Source: Firmicutes bacterium UBA2116 (GTDB taxonomy: Bacteria > Bacillota > Clostridia > Tissierellales > Sedimentibacteraceae). From it: a DNA stretch of 64,000 nucleotides. The stretch covers positions 125,639-189,638 of the forward strand of contig DCYG01000004.1 of the NCBI GenBank assembly GCA_002331025.1, in the 5' to 3' direction. Position 1 is the stretch's first letter. Each line of letters starts with the position of its first letter. Shown one piece after another: positions 34,584 to 42,681 of this stretch. Both the position numbers and the translations under genes were made by a program. Below the pieces are notes generated by a model. It did not search any database. It saw nothing but the letters and a program-made list of their open reading frames with translations, and was not told the DNA's origin.

Positions 34584-35771
34584 TCAGTTAAAGAGGATGT
34601 TTTTAGCCGATTCTATGCATTCTTCACCTTTTAAAGCAGTTCCCTGCCCCTGAAGTAAGTAGTTGTTTCCTCCTCCCTTGGCATTAATTATGCCTTTGCA
34701 TTTTTCAAATACTTCTTTCAAATCTAATTTTAAGTTTTTTGACTGACCCATAACCAAATTACAGATGTTATGTTCTTCTGAAACCAATACGGACACATAA
34801 TTTTCATCTTCGGTTATTTTAGAACAAATATATCTTAAGTCCTTTATATCACTATTATATTTAGCAAAAACAAATTTAATATTATCTTTTATTACAGCTT
34901 CATTTTTTAATTCTCTTGCCTTGTATTCATTAAGCTCATTTGCTAAAAGATTGTAGTCCTTTTTAATCATCTTATTTTCTGACAATATTTTTTCGATATT
35001 ATCCAAGAGCATATCCGTTCTGCAGGTAAGCATAGATGACAGCTTTGTTAACTCTTTATTCTTGTTTATATAATCATCCAAGCCCCTCTTTCCGCATAAA
35101 AACTCTATCCTTGTTCCTGATTTATATTTTTCAGTCTTTGTTATTTTTATTATGCCCACTTCACCTGTATTTTTAACATGTGTTCCTCCACAAGCAACCG
35201 AATCATAATCCGCAATAGATACTATCCTTAAATTGTCTAATTCGGGTGGCAGCTTTCTTAATTTTAATTCCCGTGCTTCTTTATAATTGTATGTATCTGC
35301 TGTCATAGCTTTATTTTCATAAATTATTTTGTTGCTTAACAATTCAGCTTCCACAACCATATCATCAGTAAGTACCTTATCTATATCTATGGTTGTATAG
35401 TTATCGCTCAAATGAAATCCCACTGTCGTTCCGTCATATAACTGTGCAATGGCGTATGACAGTATGTGCTGTCCTGTGTGCTGCTGCATGTAGTCAAATC
35501 GGATTCCATAATCTATGGAAAGAGAAGCTCTTCCACTTACAGGCTCATCGAGCACATGTATTATTTCTTCGCCCCTTTCCTGCACATCAATTACCTTTAT
35601 ACCATTTATGGTTCCCTCATCCTTTGGCTGCCCTCCGGACATGTGAGGATAAAATATCGTTTTGTCTAAAATCACCTCGTAGTAATCATCCTTTGGAACA
35701 CAGCTCACAACCTCTGACTCCATAGATGTGAGATATGAATTTTCTCTATATATTTTTTCACTCGTTTTCAA
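34584..35771 (-). CDS. Alanyl-tRNA editing protein AlaX (long form)
   Basis: 395 aa starting at TTG 35771, 7 nt after GGAG. It has an N-terminal editing domain with the zinc-binding QQHTGQHILSYA near residue 95 and CGGTHVKNTGEVG near residue 193. The C-terminus is a DHHA1-like domain (residues ~330-390, NAKGGGNNYLLQGQGT). AlaX hydrolyses Ser-tRNA(Ala) or Gly-tRNA(Ala) in trans. The protein lacks the synthetase catalytic core, so it is a free editing factor. Confidence 0.9.
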   Translation of the reverse strand: MKTSEKIYRENSYLTSMESEVVSCVPKDDYYEVILDKTIFYPHMSGGQPKDEGTINGIKVIDVQERGEEIIHVLDEPVSGRASLSIDYGIRFDYMQQHTGQHILSYAIAQLYDGTTVGFHLSDNYTTIDIDKVLTDDMVVEAELLSNKIIYENKAMTADTYNYKEARELKLRKLPPELDNLRIVSIADYDSVACGGTHVKNTGEVGIIKITKTEKYKSGTRIEFLCGKRGLDDYINKNKELTKLSSMLTCRTDMLLDNIEKILSENKMIKKDYNLLANELNEYKARELKNEAVIKDNIKFVFAKYNSDIKDLRYICSKITEDENYVSVLVSEEHNICNLVMGQSKNLKLDLKEVFEKCKGIINAKGGGNNYLLQGQGTALKGEECIESAKNILFN

Positions 35772-35846
35772 AGTATTTCTCCAATCGTTTATTCTTTATA
35801 GTTATTTTATCAGATTTTAATAAAAAATAAAATTATAAAATTATAA

Positions 35847-35987
35847 AGAATATTTGGTTTTTGTATGCTGCGTATTGAAAACTATATTGTTTTTTATAAA
35901 ATATTTGAACAGCAAAAGGAAGTAACCATTTTACGCGTTTTAAATGCAAAAAGAGATTATCCTAATTTATTTAAAGAACTTTATTAA
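35847..35987 (+). pseudogene. Truncated RelE/ParE-type toxin remnant
   Basis: The frame encodes about 46 codons that resemble the C-terminal third of RelE/ParE toxins: FCMLRIENYIVFYKI, then VTILRVLNAKRDYPNLFKEL. The N-terminal two thirds are missing and a stop precedes the region. No antitoxin gene is nearby. A short ATG ORF (35865-35987) remains but lacks a ribosome binding site. It is probably the scar of a lost toxin-antitoxin pair. Confidence 0.5.
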
Positions 35988-35999
35988 GAGAGATAAAGA

Positions 36000-36041
36000 T
36001 GGCAGGTCCTTGTAAATTAATATTTATATAGACCTGCCATT
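36000..36041 (-). terminator. Hairpin after sdpI
   Basis: ATGGCAGGTC and GACCTGCCAT are perfect 10-bp arms with a 22-nt loop, next to the sdpI stop. The trailing T-run is weak. Confidence 0.5.
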
Positions 36042-36045
36042 CATC

Positions 36046-36696
36046 TTATTTATGCTTTCTTCTATAAATTACATACGAATAAGCCATCGGCACTATTACC
36101 AATACGGTCACAACCGTAAAAAACAATATCATTTTAAGCTGTGTCGGAAGTATGGCTGAGACCATCATCAGTATACCTCCGATAAACCACAGCTTTCCTC
36201 CTAATCTGTGAGTTCTGTACCATACATCACTGTCTGCAATAGTCCAGCTCGTGCGTATACCTGCATAGAAGTTTTGCTTAAACTTAGGCATCATGTTACC
36301 TATTACGGTAAACAACAGACCTACCCCTAACGGCATAATGGCATTGATATTGAATATCTTCATATTCAGGCTGAATGCTATGGTATATAATTCTATCACC
36401 AGCATCAGCAATGAAACACAAAAGAACAATAGGTAATATTGCTTATTAAATTTTTCATATGCGCTTTTCTTTGGATCAATGCTTCTTACGACCTCTGCCA
36501 AAATAATCATCATTAAATTTATTGCAGGTGTTAAAAAGATACTGATTCTGTTTGCATAATTATCTACATTTCCGGCTGCATCAAAATGAACAGGTATCAT
36601 ATCCGGCAAATATCCGTATGAAATAATCGCTATTAAAAGTGATACAACAAAGACTATCCACATTTTAAAGTTATTCTGATTAAATATTTTATTCAT
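36046..36696 (-). CDS. sdpI: SdpI family (DUF1648) immunity-type membrane protein
   Basis: 216 aa with six membrane segments. The N-terminal DUF1648 motif GYLPDMIPVHFDAAGNVDNYANR lies near residue 28, and an SdpI-type GIRTSWTIADSDVWYRTHRLGG-like region near residue 145. In Bacillus, SdpI gives immunity to the SdpC cannibalism toxin and signals to SdpR. No sdpABC genes are in the window, so it may be a protective orphan. It begins one base after the sdpR stop. Confidence 0.85.
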   Translation of the reverse strand: MNKIFNQNNFKMWIVFVVSLLIAIISYGYLPDMIPVHFDAAGNVDNYANRISIFLTPAINLMMIILAEVVRSIDPKKSAYEKFNKQYYLLFFCVSLLMLVIELYTIAFSLNMKIFNINAIMPLGVGLLFTVIGNMMPKFKQNFYAGIRTSWTIADSDVWYRTHRLGGKLWFIGGILMMVSAILPTQLKMILFFTVVTVLVIVPMAYSYVIYRRKHK

Positions 36697-36963
36697 TTAT
36701 TTTTCCTCCTTTAACGAAGCCAGCCATGACAAAATTTCTTCGACAACAGATAAATTAAGCTCGTAATAAATATACTTCCCCTGTTTATCATCTGTAACCA
36801 ATCCTGCATTTTTTAATATAGATAAATGGTGGGAAATAGATGCTCCCGTCATATGAAATTTATCAACTATTTCACCTGCCGTTAATTTTCCGTTTCTTAA
36901 TAATTCTATAATCTGACGCCTTGTTGGATCTGACAAAGCTTTAAAGCTGTCTTGAAAACTCAT
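36697..36963 (-). CDS. sdpR: SdpR-like ArsR family repressor
   Basis: 88-aa winged-helix regulator with FKALSDPTRRQIIELLRNGKL at the start and a recognition helix in MTGASISHHLSILKNAGLV. No metal-binding Cys pair is present, as expected for the SdpR subgroup, which is controlled through SdpI and not by metals. It is followed without a gap by sdpI. A palindromic operator overlaps its own promoter. Confidence 0.85.
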   Translation of the reverse strand: MSFQDSFKALSDPTRRQIIELLRNGKLTAGEIVDKFHMTGASISHHLSILKNAGLVTDDKQGKYIYYELNLSVVEEILSWLASLKEEK

Positions 36964-36985
36964 TCATCAATCACCGCCTCTCTTC

Positions 36986-37045
36986 ATTTAGACATTTATC
37001 TAAGCGTCTAAATATAGAATACCACTATATTATGAATTTTGTCAA
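36986..37045 (-). promoter_or_regulatory. sdpRI promoter with palindromic operator
   Basis: On the minus strand TTGACA (37040-37045), an 18-bp spacer and TATTCT (37016-37021) form the promoter. Just downstream, ATTTAGAC (36986-36993) and GTCTAAAT (37006-37013) form a perfect 8-bp inverted repeat with a 12-bp centre. It is the likely autoregulatory SdpR site. Confidence 0.65.
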
Positions 37046-37060
37046 TAAAATTTTAAACAA

Positions 37061-37116
37061 TTGACAAACAAAAATAATATGTATATAATATAAATATGAT
37101 ATCAATCTGATATCAT
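37061..37116 (+). promoter_or_regulatory. Promoter and palindromic operator of the SPFH gene
   Basis: TTGACA (37061-37066), 17 bp, then TATAAT (37084-37089): full consensus. Directly after the -10 box is a perfect palindrome, ATGATATCA-ATC-TGATATCAT (37096-37116), placed to block initiation. Its binding protein is unknown; the small ribbon-helix-helix protein of the same operon is a candidate. Confidence 0.75.
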
Positions 37117-37138
37117 AATCTTAATTGAGGTGATCAAT

Positions 37139-38164
37139 ATGTCAGAATTAAACAAACAAACTCTCCATAATGAAGAAATAACTCCAAAATCAGAAAACGG
37201 AATGATAGTATTAATAGCTAATATAGTGCTTATGATAGCTGCAATTGCTCTGTTTGTTTTTAGTATCATTTATTTAACCAGACCTGAAAAAACCACTTTT
37301 ATAGGCGTCACCTTTTTAATTATCGGCGCTCTGTATGCCTTTTTTGCAGGACCTATAATTTTTGGCGGACTTAAAATTTTAAAGCCTAACGAAGCACTTG
37401 TTCTGACTTTATTCGGCAAGTATTACGGAACATTAAAGGGTGAAGGATTTTATTTTGTCAATCCATTCGTATCTGCAGTAAATAACGGCTCACCGAAGGC
37501 AAATACCGCTGCAATCTCAGTTGACACTTCTATACGCGATAAAAGTATGAAGGATGTGAATATACAACTACCGAACAAAAAAATATCATTGAAAGCAATG
37601 ACTTTAAATAATGATAAACAAAAAATAAATGATGCATTGGGTAATCCTATAATCATCGGTATAGTAGTTGTCTGGAAGGTTGTTAACACTGCAAAGGCAG
37701 TTTTTAACGTAGATAATTATACAGAATTTTTATCAATTCAATGTGATTCTGCTTTAAGAAATATAGTAAGGTTATATCCATATGACACTTTTGGAGATGA
37801 CAATGAAAAAACACTCAGAGGAAGCAGTCAGGAAATTTCAAGGAAGCTTCAGGATGAAATACAATCAAAGGTAGAAATGGCCGGTTTAGAGATAACTGAA
37901 GCAAGAATAACCCATCTGTCATACGCTCCTGAAATTGCTGCGGCAATGCTGCAAAGACAACAGGCATCAGCTATAATTGATGCGAGACAAATGATTGTTG
38001 AAGGGGCTGTAGGCATGGTTGAGATGGCTCTGGATAAGCTAAACAAGAATGATATCGTCCAGCTTGATGAAGAAAGAAAGGCGGCAATGGTAAGCAACCT
38101 GTTGGTTGTTCTATGCGGAAACAAGGATGCCCAGCCAATAGTAAATTCAGGATCTTTATACTAG
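37139..38164 (+). CDS. SPFH/Band 7 domain protein
   Basis: 341 aa from the ATG at 37139, set by GAGGTG 6 nt upstream. Two membrane segments lie at ~23-45 and ~58-82, followed by the SPFH domain (~90-260: GLKILKPNEALVLTLFGKYYGTL near the start) and a helical C-terminal region rich in Ala/Gln (MLQRQQASAIIDARQMIVEG). SPFH proteins form membrane scaffolds. The next gene, 10 bp downstream, encodes a 59-aa DNA-binding-like protein; this pairing suggests one operon. Confidence 0.9.
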   Translation: MSELNKQTLHNEEITPKSENGMIVLIANIVLMIAAIALFVFSIIYLTRPEKTTFIGVTFLIIGALYAFFAGPIIFGGLKILKPNEALVLTLFGKYYGTLKGEGFYFVNPFVSAVNNGSPKANTAAISVDTSIRDKSMKDVNIQLPNKKISLKAMTLNNDKQKINDALGNPIIIGIVVVWKVVNTAKAVFNVDNYTEFLSIQCDSALRNIVRLYPYDTFGDDNEKTLRGSSQEISRKLQDEIQSKVEMAGLEITEARITHLSYAPEIAAAMLQRQQASAIIDARQMIVEGAVGMVEMALDKLNKNDIVQLDEERKAAMVSNLLVVLCGNKDAQPIVNSGSLY

Positions 38165-38174
38165 GGTTATCGTT

Positions 38175-38354
38175 TTGGACAAAAAAGATAAAGAAAAAAA
38201 GCAATTACTTTTAAGGTTATCGCCCACGCTTTGGGAAGAGCTTGCCGCTTGGGCTGAGGATGATTTTCGTTCCATCAACGGACAAATAGAATATTTGCTG
38301 AATGAATGCGTAAAGCACAGAAAGCGAACAAATAATAAAAAGAACGCGGAATAA
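38175..38354 (+). CDS. Small Arc-like ribbon-helix-helix protein
   Basis: 59 aa starting at TTG 38175, with AGGG 9 nt upstream overlapping the SPFH stop. It reads KKQLLLRLSPTLWEELAAWA near residue 8, then SINGQIEYLLNECV, the beta-strand plus two helices of an Arc/MetJ-like fold, and ends in a basic tail. It is too short for many gene callers. Because it follows the SPFH gene and a palindromic operator precedes the operon, it is a candidate regulator of this operon. Confidence 0.7.
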   Translation: MDKKDKEKKQLLLRLSPTLWEELAAWAEDDFRSINGQIEYLLNECVKHRKRTNNKKNAE

Positions 38355-38380
38355 AAAAATCTGGTATCCCCAGATTTTTT
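38355..38380 (+). terminator. Intrinsic terminator of the SPFH operon
   Basis: AAATCTGG and CCAGATTT arms with a short loop, followed by TTTT. Confidence 0.85.
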
Positions 38381-38411
38381 TGATTCTTATTACTTTCAAC
38401 CATTGTGTGTT

Positions 38412-38476
38412 CTGTCATCCTGAACGTAGTGAAGGATCTCATCTTTTGCCGTACAAGATCCTTCTCTGCCGCTCAG
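38412..38476. repeat. Imperfect inverted repeat of the GTCATCCTGA...GAAGGATC type
   Basis: GTCATCCTGAACGTAGTGAA with GGATCT at its end is followed after ~25 bp by an inverted partner (AGATCCTTCTCTGCCGCTCA). A related element with GTCATCCCGAGCGACAGCGA is at 53119-53190. Confidence 0.55.
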
Positions 38477-38478
38477 GA

Positions 38479-38518
38479 TAAGCGACCGACACCAAATTAA
38501 AATTTGGGTCGCCTGCTT
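38479..38518. repeat. Dispersed palindromic repeat, copy 1
   Basis: AAGCGACCGACACCAAATTA followed by AAATTTGGGTCGCCTGCTT. A near-identical copy lies at 58154-58197 in opposite orientation. The inner ACCAAATT/AATTTGGGT part is self-complementary. It touches the stop of the ferritin-like gene. Confidence 0.7.
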
Positions 38519-39005
38519 ACATTCCTCTTCCAAACATAGGTTGACTTTCTCTTTTTCTTTCAAGAACTTTCTGCAAATGCGACTTTTCTTCCTTTAATAT
38601 AATTGCCATTTCCTCAGCAGCCATATCAGGATATAATCTTTGCAATTCTGATACGAATAAAACTGCATCTCTTTCAGCTTGCTCAGCTATTTCAAATATT
38701 TGACTCTTATCCCACATTTTCTTTGCCTTCTCGATCAGCTCATCGTCAAAAGGATTATTAGCTTCAATCAATAAATCCATATACTTAGCATCGCTTTCCT
38801 CAAGTTCAATTTCGATGTTTTTCTCGAATCTTTTTAACAATGCACTGTAAATTTTTTCGTGTTTCTCTTCATCTTGTGCCAAAAGTTCAAAAAATTTTTC
38901 ACCGATTCTTGCCTCTTCAGCTATTGCTCTATAAAATTTTGTCGCTCCCGCTTCGTTTTCTGCTATAGTTTTAATTAAATTTGCTCCGTTCCATTTTACT
39001 GTCAT
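38517..39005 (-). CDS. Ferritin-like (rubrerythrin family) protein
   Basis: 162 aa forming a four-helix bundle. Iron ligands are in place: ENEAGATKFYRAIA and QDEEKHEKIY (E...ExxH) in the first helix pair, EQAERDAVLF and KEEKSHLQKV (E...ExxH) in the second. The rubredoxin-like Cys domain of full rubrerythrin is absent. Such proteins reduce peroxide or hold iron in anaerobes. The ATG has AAGGAGG upstream. Confidence 0.8.
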   Translation of the reverse strand: MTVKWNGANLIKTIAENEAGATKFYRAIAEEARIGEKFFELLAQDEEKHEKIYSALLKRFEKNIEIELEESDAKYMDLLIEANNPFDDELIEKAKKMWDKSQIFEIAEQAERDAVLFVSELQRLYPDMAAEEMAIILKEEKSHLQKVLERKRESQPMFGRGM

Positions 39006-39082
39006 ATTACATCCTCCTTATAAATATTTATAGATTAAATACCCAACTGAGTAAATTTAAAACATAAATATCAATAAAAACG

Positions 39083-39135
39083 AGATTGATTTTAAAATAA
39101 CCAAGATTGATTTTTTATAAAAACTATAGTAAAAT
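39083..39135 (+). promoter_or_regulatory. Promoter of the zinc operon with 21-bp-spaced direct repeats
   Basis: TTGATT (39107-39112), 17 bp, then TAAAAT (39130-39135). The -35 box is inside the second of two AGATTGATTTT direct repeats (39083-39093 and 39104-39114) spaced 21 bp, two helical turns. It is a candidate zinc-repressor site, although it does not resemble the classical Zur palindrome. Confidence 0.5.
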
Positions 39136-39171
39136 GTGGATACATATTAAATTACAGTTATGGAGGGCGTT

Positions 39172-39477
39172 ATGGAAAAGCAATTGATCAAAAAATTTAT
39201 TGCCGGTATATTAACTATATGCATAATTACAGCTTTCCTCTTTTCTGTAATCTATATAAATTTACATGCATCTCATAGCTGCACCGAGCATGTGTGCTCG
39301 ATATGCGAAAATCTTAATTTTGTACACAGGATTTTAAAATATGTAGGCATGTCAGTCAGGTCGTTTTATGCAACCTCTCTCATCCACATTTTAATTTTAT
39401 TGTGTAACATACTTTTCTTATACTCAATTAACAAACACACCACATTAGTAAATTTAAAGGTAAGACTTGATAATTAA
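39172..39477 (+). CDS. Small Cys/His-containing membrane protein of the zinc operon
   Basis: 101 aa from the ATG at 39172, set by GGAGG 5 nt upstream. Two membrane segments (~8-28 and ~64-86) flank a short loop with HASHSCTEHVCSICENLNFVH, which holds several Cys and His and could bind a metal. It is 50 bp upstream of znuA on the same strand. The family is not well described; a zinc-related helper role is an inference from the loop and the neighbours. Confidence 0.6.
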   Translation: MEKQLIKKFIAGILTICIITAFLFSVIYINLHASHSCTEHVCSICENLNFVHRILKYVGMSVRSFYATSLIHILILLCNILFLYSINKHTTLVNLKVRLDN

Positions 39478-39527
39478 ATCGCCAGATTATTTACAAAACT
39501 TATAACTAAATAATTTGGAGGTTTACA

Positions 39528-40505
39528 ATGAAAAAACTATTAACAGTCATTTTGGTTATGCTTTTGGTCATAGCCCTATTTGGATGCACCCAAAATCAAA
39601 AGGCTTCGGATTTAAATGATAATGATAATGATAATGAGAAAATAAAAATAGTAACTACACTTTTTCCGCAATATGATTTTGCACGTCAAATTGCAGGAGA
39701 TAAGGCAGATATTGCTCTGCTGCTTCCTCCCGGAGCGGAAAGTCACTCTTTTGAACCTACTCCCGGTGATATTATAACTATAGGTAATGCTGACATGTTT
39801 ATTTATACCGGAGAATATATGGAACCGTGGGCAGACAGGATAATTCAAAGCATCGAAAATGAAAAGCTGAATATTTTGGATGTTTCAAACGGTATAACAC
39901 TTGTTAAGGAAGAGCATGACCATGAGCATGAAGATACTGATCATGAACATGAAAATGAAGAACACGGTCATAGTCATGAATATGACCCTCATATATGGAC
40001 CAGCCCTGTTATAGCAAAGAAAATGGTTGATAATATTGCTGCTTCTCTTTGTTACGTAGATCCTGAAAATGCATCTTATTACAAAGAAAATGCAGAAAAT
40101 TATAAAAAACAGCTGGATGAGTTAGATGCTGAGTTTTCTGAAATAGTAAAGAATGGCAAGCATAATAAAATCTATTTTGGAGGAAGGTTTGCCCTCTATT
40201 ATTTCACGGAGGAATATGGATTGGAATATATGTCTGCCTATGACAATTGTTCATCAGAAACTGAACCAAGTGCTCATGATATTGCTAAAATAATTGATGA
40301 AATGAAGGAAAATAAAACATCTGTAATATATCACGAAGAGCTTACGGATCCTAAGATTTCAAGAAGTATTTGTGAAGATACCGGAGCCGAAATGCTTTTG
40401 TTCCATTCATGCCACAATGTATCGAAGGACGATTTTAATAAAGGCGTAACTTATTTGGATCTGATGAAGCAAAATGCAGAAAACTTAAGGAAAGGACTTA
40501 ATTGA
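39528..40505 (+). CDS. znuA: Zinc ABC transporter substrate-binding lipoprotein
   Basis: 325 aa with a lipoprotein signal (lipobox LFGC near residue 19). It is a cluster A-1 metal-binding protein. His ligands include the GAESHSFEPTP site near residue 75 and the DPHIWTSP site near residue 150. Between them lies the His/Glu/Asp-rich loop (EHDHEHEDTDHEHENEEHGH) typical of ZnuA. It captures Zn2+ outside the membrane and passes it to ZnuB. Manganese is less likely given the His loop. Confidence 0.92.
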   Translation: MKKLLTVILVMLLVIALFGCTQNQKASDLNDNDNDNEKIKIVTTLFPQYDFARQIAGDKADIALLLPPGAESHSFEPTPGDIITIGNADMFIYTGEYMEPWADRIIQSIENEKLNILDVSNGITLVKEEHDHEHEDTDHEHENEEHGHSHEYDPHIWTSPVIAKKMVDNIAASLCYVDPENASYYKENAENYKKQLDELDAEFSEIVKNGKHNKIYFGGRFALYYFTEEYGLEYMSAYDNCSSETEPSAHDIAKIIDEMKENKTSVIYHEELTDPKISRSICEDTGAEMLLFHSCHNVSKDDFNKGVTYLDLMKQNAENLRKGLN

Positions 40506-40512
40506 AACAACC

Positions 40513-41223
40513 ATGACAAAATTGATTAGATGTGATAATTTGAATTTTTATTATGATAGACACCAAGCGGTGAAGGATGTAAGTTTTTGTGTTAACGAAG
40601 GTGATTATTTATCTATCGTAGGCGAAAACGGCTCCGGGAAAAGCACATTGATGAAAGGACTCTTAGGACTTAAGAGTCCCTCCTCAGGGGAAATTTCATT
40701 CAATGAAATCAAACAAACTCAAATCGGTTATCTTCCTCAACAAAATCCGGTAAAATTTGATTTCCCCGCTTCCGTATATGAGGTCATTCTATCGGGCTGT
40801 CTAAGCTCAAGAGGTCTAAGACCCTTCTACGGAAGAAAGGATAAGCTAAAAGTCGCTGAAAATATGGAAAAGCTGGGAATAAGCAGTTTGTCAAAAGCAT
40901 CCTACCGTGATTTATCAGGGGGTCAGCAGCAAAGGGTTCTTCTTGCTAGAGCTCTATGCGCTACGGAAAAGCTTTTGTTGCTGGATGAACCTGTTTCAGG
41001 ACTTGACCCTCTTGTGACCTCAGAGCTGTACCAGCTTATATATAAGTTGAATAAGGATTATGGAGTTACAATAATCATGATTTCCCACGATATCTTAAGC
41101 TCTGTAAAATACTCAAATGTAATTTTACACATGAATACATCCTCCTTGTTTTTCGGACCCGTTACAGAGTACAAAGAAACTGCTGTTTACAAACGAATGA
41201 TTGGAGGTAATGAAAATGATTAA
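40513..41223 (+). CDS. znuC: Zinc ABC transporter ATP-binding protein
   Basis: 236 aa with Walker A GENGSGKST near residue 37, signature LSGGQQQRVLLARAL near residue 137 and Walker B LLLLDEPVSGLD near residue 156. It lies 7 bp after znuA and overlaps znuB by 8 bp. The ribosome binding site is weak, suggesting coupling to znuA translation. Confidence 0.92.
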   Translation: MTKLIRCDNLNFYYDRHQAVKDVSFCVNEGDYLSIVGENGSGKSTLMKGLLGLKSPSSGEISFNEIKQTQIGYLPQQNPVKFDFPASVYEVILSGCLSSRGLRPFYGRKDKLKVAENMEKLGISSLSKASYRDLSGGQQQRVLLARALCATEKLLLLDEPVSGLDPLVTSELYQLIYKLNKDYGVTIIMISHDILSSVKYSNVILHMNTSSLFFGPVTEYKETAVYKRMIGGNEND

Positions 41224-42049
41224 TATTATTGCTGAGCTGCTGTCATATACTTTTATTACCCGCGCATTGCTGGTTGGGATTTTAGTTTCACTATGTGCAG
41301 CCATACTGGGTGTGAGCTTGGTATTAAAAAGATATTCAATGATTGGTGACGGATTGTCTCATGTAGGATTTGGATCCTTGTCAATAGCAATGGCATTTAA
41401 TCTGGCACCTCTTCAGGTTTCAATACCCATTGTGGTGCTTGCAGCTTTTTTTCTTTTGAGAATCAGCGAAAGCAGTAAAATCAAAGGCGATGCCGCAATT
41501 GCATTGATTTCCAGCAGTTCATTGGCAATTGGTGTAATTGTTACGTCACTTACCACGGGTATGAATACGGATGTGTGCAATTACATGTTTGGCAGCATTC
41601 TTGCGATGCAAAAAAGCGACGTTTATCTAAGTGTAACATTATCAATTATTGTATTGATTCTATACGGCATATTTTACAACAAAATATTTGCGATTACATT
41701 TGATGAAAACTTTGCAAAGGCGACAGGCATCAAGGCGGGAAGATACAATATGCTTGTGGCTCTGTTAACCGCTCTTACAATTGTTATAGGAATGAGGCTG
41801 ATGGGTGCATTGCTTATATCCAGCTTAATTATATTTCCTTCATTGACATCCATGAGAATATTCGGAAGCTTTAAGGGTGTAATAATAACCTCCGCCATAT
41901 TATCGGTTATATGCTTTTTCATCGGCATTGTTATTTCCTTCCAATACAACATACCTGCAGGAGCAAGTGTTGTAGCGGTAAATCTATTGGCATTTATTGC
42001 AGCTTCCTGTTTTGTGGCTATAAGAAAGATCGGAGTGAATTCAAAATGA
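41216..42049 (+). CDS. znuB: Zinc ABC transporter permease
   Basis: 277 aa with about eight membrane segments of the ABC-3 family. The conserved GDGLSHVGFGSLSIA motif is near residue 45. I use the ATG at 41216, 8 nt after GGAGG; the ORF extends to a TTG at 41201 inside the ribosome binding site. It overlaps znuC by 8 bp and the next lipoprotein gene by 4 bp. Confidence 0.92.
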   Translation: MINIIAELLSYTFITRALLVGILVSLCAAILGVSLVLKRYSMIGDGLSHVGFGSLSIAMAFNLAPLQVSIPIVVLAAFFLLRISESSKIKGDAAIALISSSSLAIGVIVTSLTTGMNTDVCNYMFGSILAMQKSDVYLSVTLSIIVLILYGIFYNKIFAITFDENFAKATGIKAGRYNMLVALLTALTIVIGMRLMGALLISSLIIFPSLTSMRIFGSFKGVIITSAILSVICFFIGIVISFQYNIPAGASVVAVNLLAFIAASCFVAIRKIGVNSK

Positions 42050-42588
42050 AGATAATACTTTTAACACTTATTACTATTTTTATATTTACAGGCTGCAGCA
42101 GCAATAAAACAATTGATGCTGAGCCGCCAATTAACGAACAAAATATTGAAGACGATTCAAATGACTATAAAACAGCTGTTGAGCACATAATGGATAATGC
42201 ATTGTTAGATTCCATGAAAAATTCCGAGGATGGTGTGATTACAATAAGGGAAAAGCTGTTTATTGCACAAACCAATGATATTTATCTTAACCCTGAAGAT
42301 TATATGGACAAAACAATAAAATGGGAAGGAATCTACACCGAAGCCACAAATCCGGTATCAAACCAAGAATATAAATTCGTTATACGATACGGTCCCGGAT
42401 GCTGCGGATACGACGGAACAGCAGGATTTGAAATATTGTACGACGGCGAGCTTCCCGAAAAAAATGATTGGGTCGAGGCAGTAGGTAAAATTGAAATGGT
42501 AGAAGAAAACGGAGAGGAATTTATTGCCATACGTCTTTCAGAGCTTACGGTAATGGATGTTCGCGGTCAGGAATTCGTTGCAAATTAA
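42046..42588 (+). CDS. Lipoprotein of the zinc operon, resembling the YcgQ C-terminal domain
   Basis: 180 aa from the ATG at 42046, overlapping the znuB stop (ATGA). The lipobox is IFTGC near residue 17. The C-terminal half contains RYGPGCCGYDGTAGFEILYDGELPE and DWVEAVGKIE. This resembles the CC-containing end of the zinc-regulated TIGR03943/YcgQ family, in which the paired Cys may contact metal. Only the soluble domain is present here. It is probably an extracellular zinc-handling factor. Confidence 0.6.
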   Translation: MKIILLTLITIFIFTGCSSNKTIDAEPPINEQNIEDDSNDYKTAVEHIMDNALLDSMKNSEDGVITIREKLFIAQTNDIYLNPEDYMDKTIKWEGIYTEATNPVSNQEYKFVIRYGPGCCGYDGTAGFEILYDGELPEKNDWVEAVGKIEMVEENGEEFIAIRLSELTVMDVRGQEFVAN

Positions 42589-42681
42589 TATTTGATGTCA
42601 ATAAGGCTGTTTGAATCCTGAATTATGTGTTAAACTGCTTATTATGGGTAAAATACATGTAAGTTATATGATGGAGGAAGT

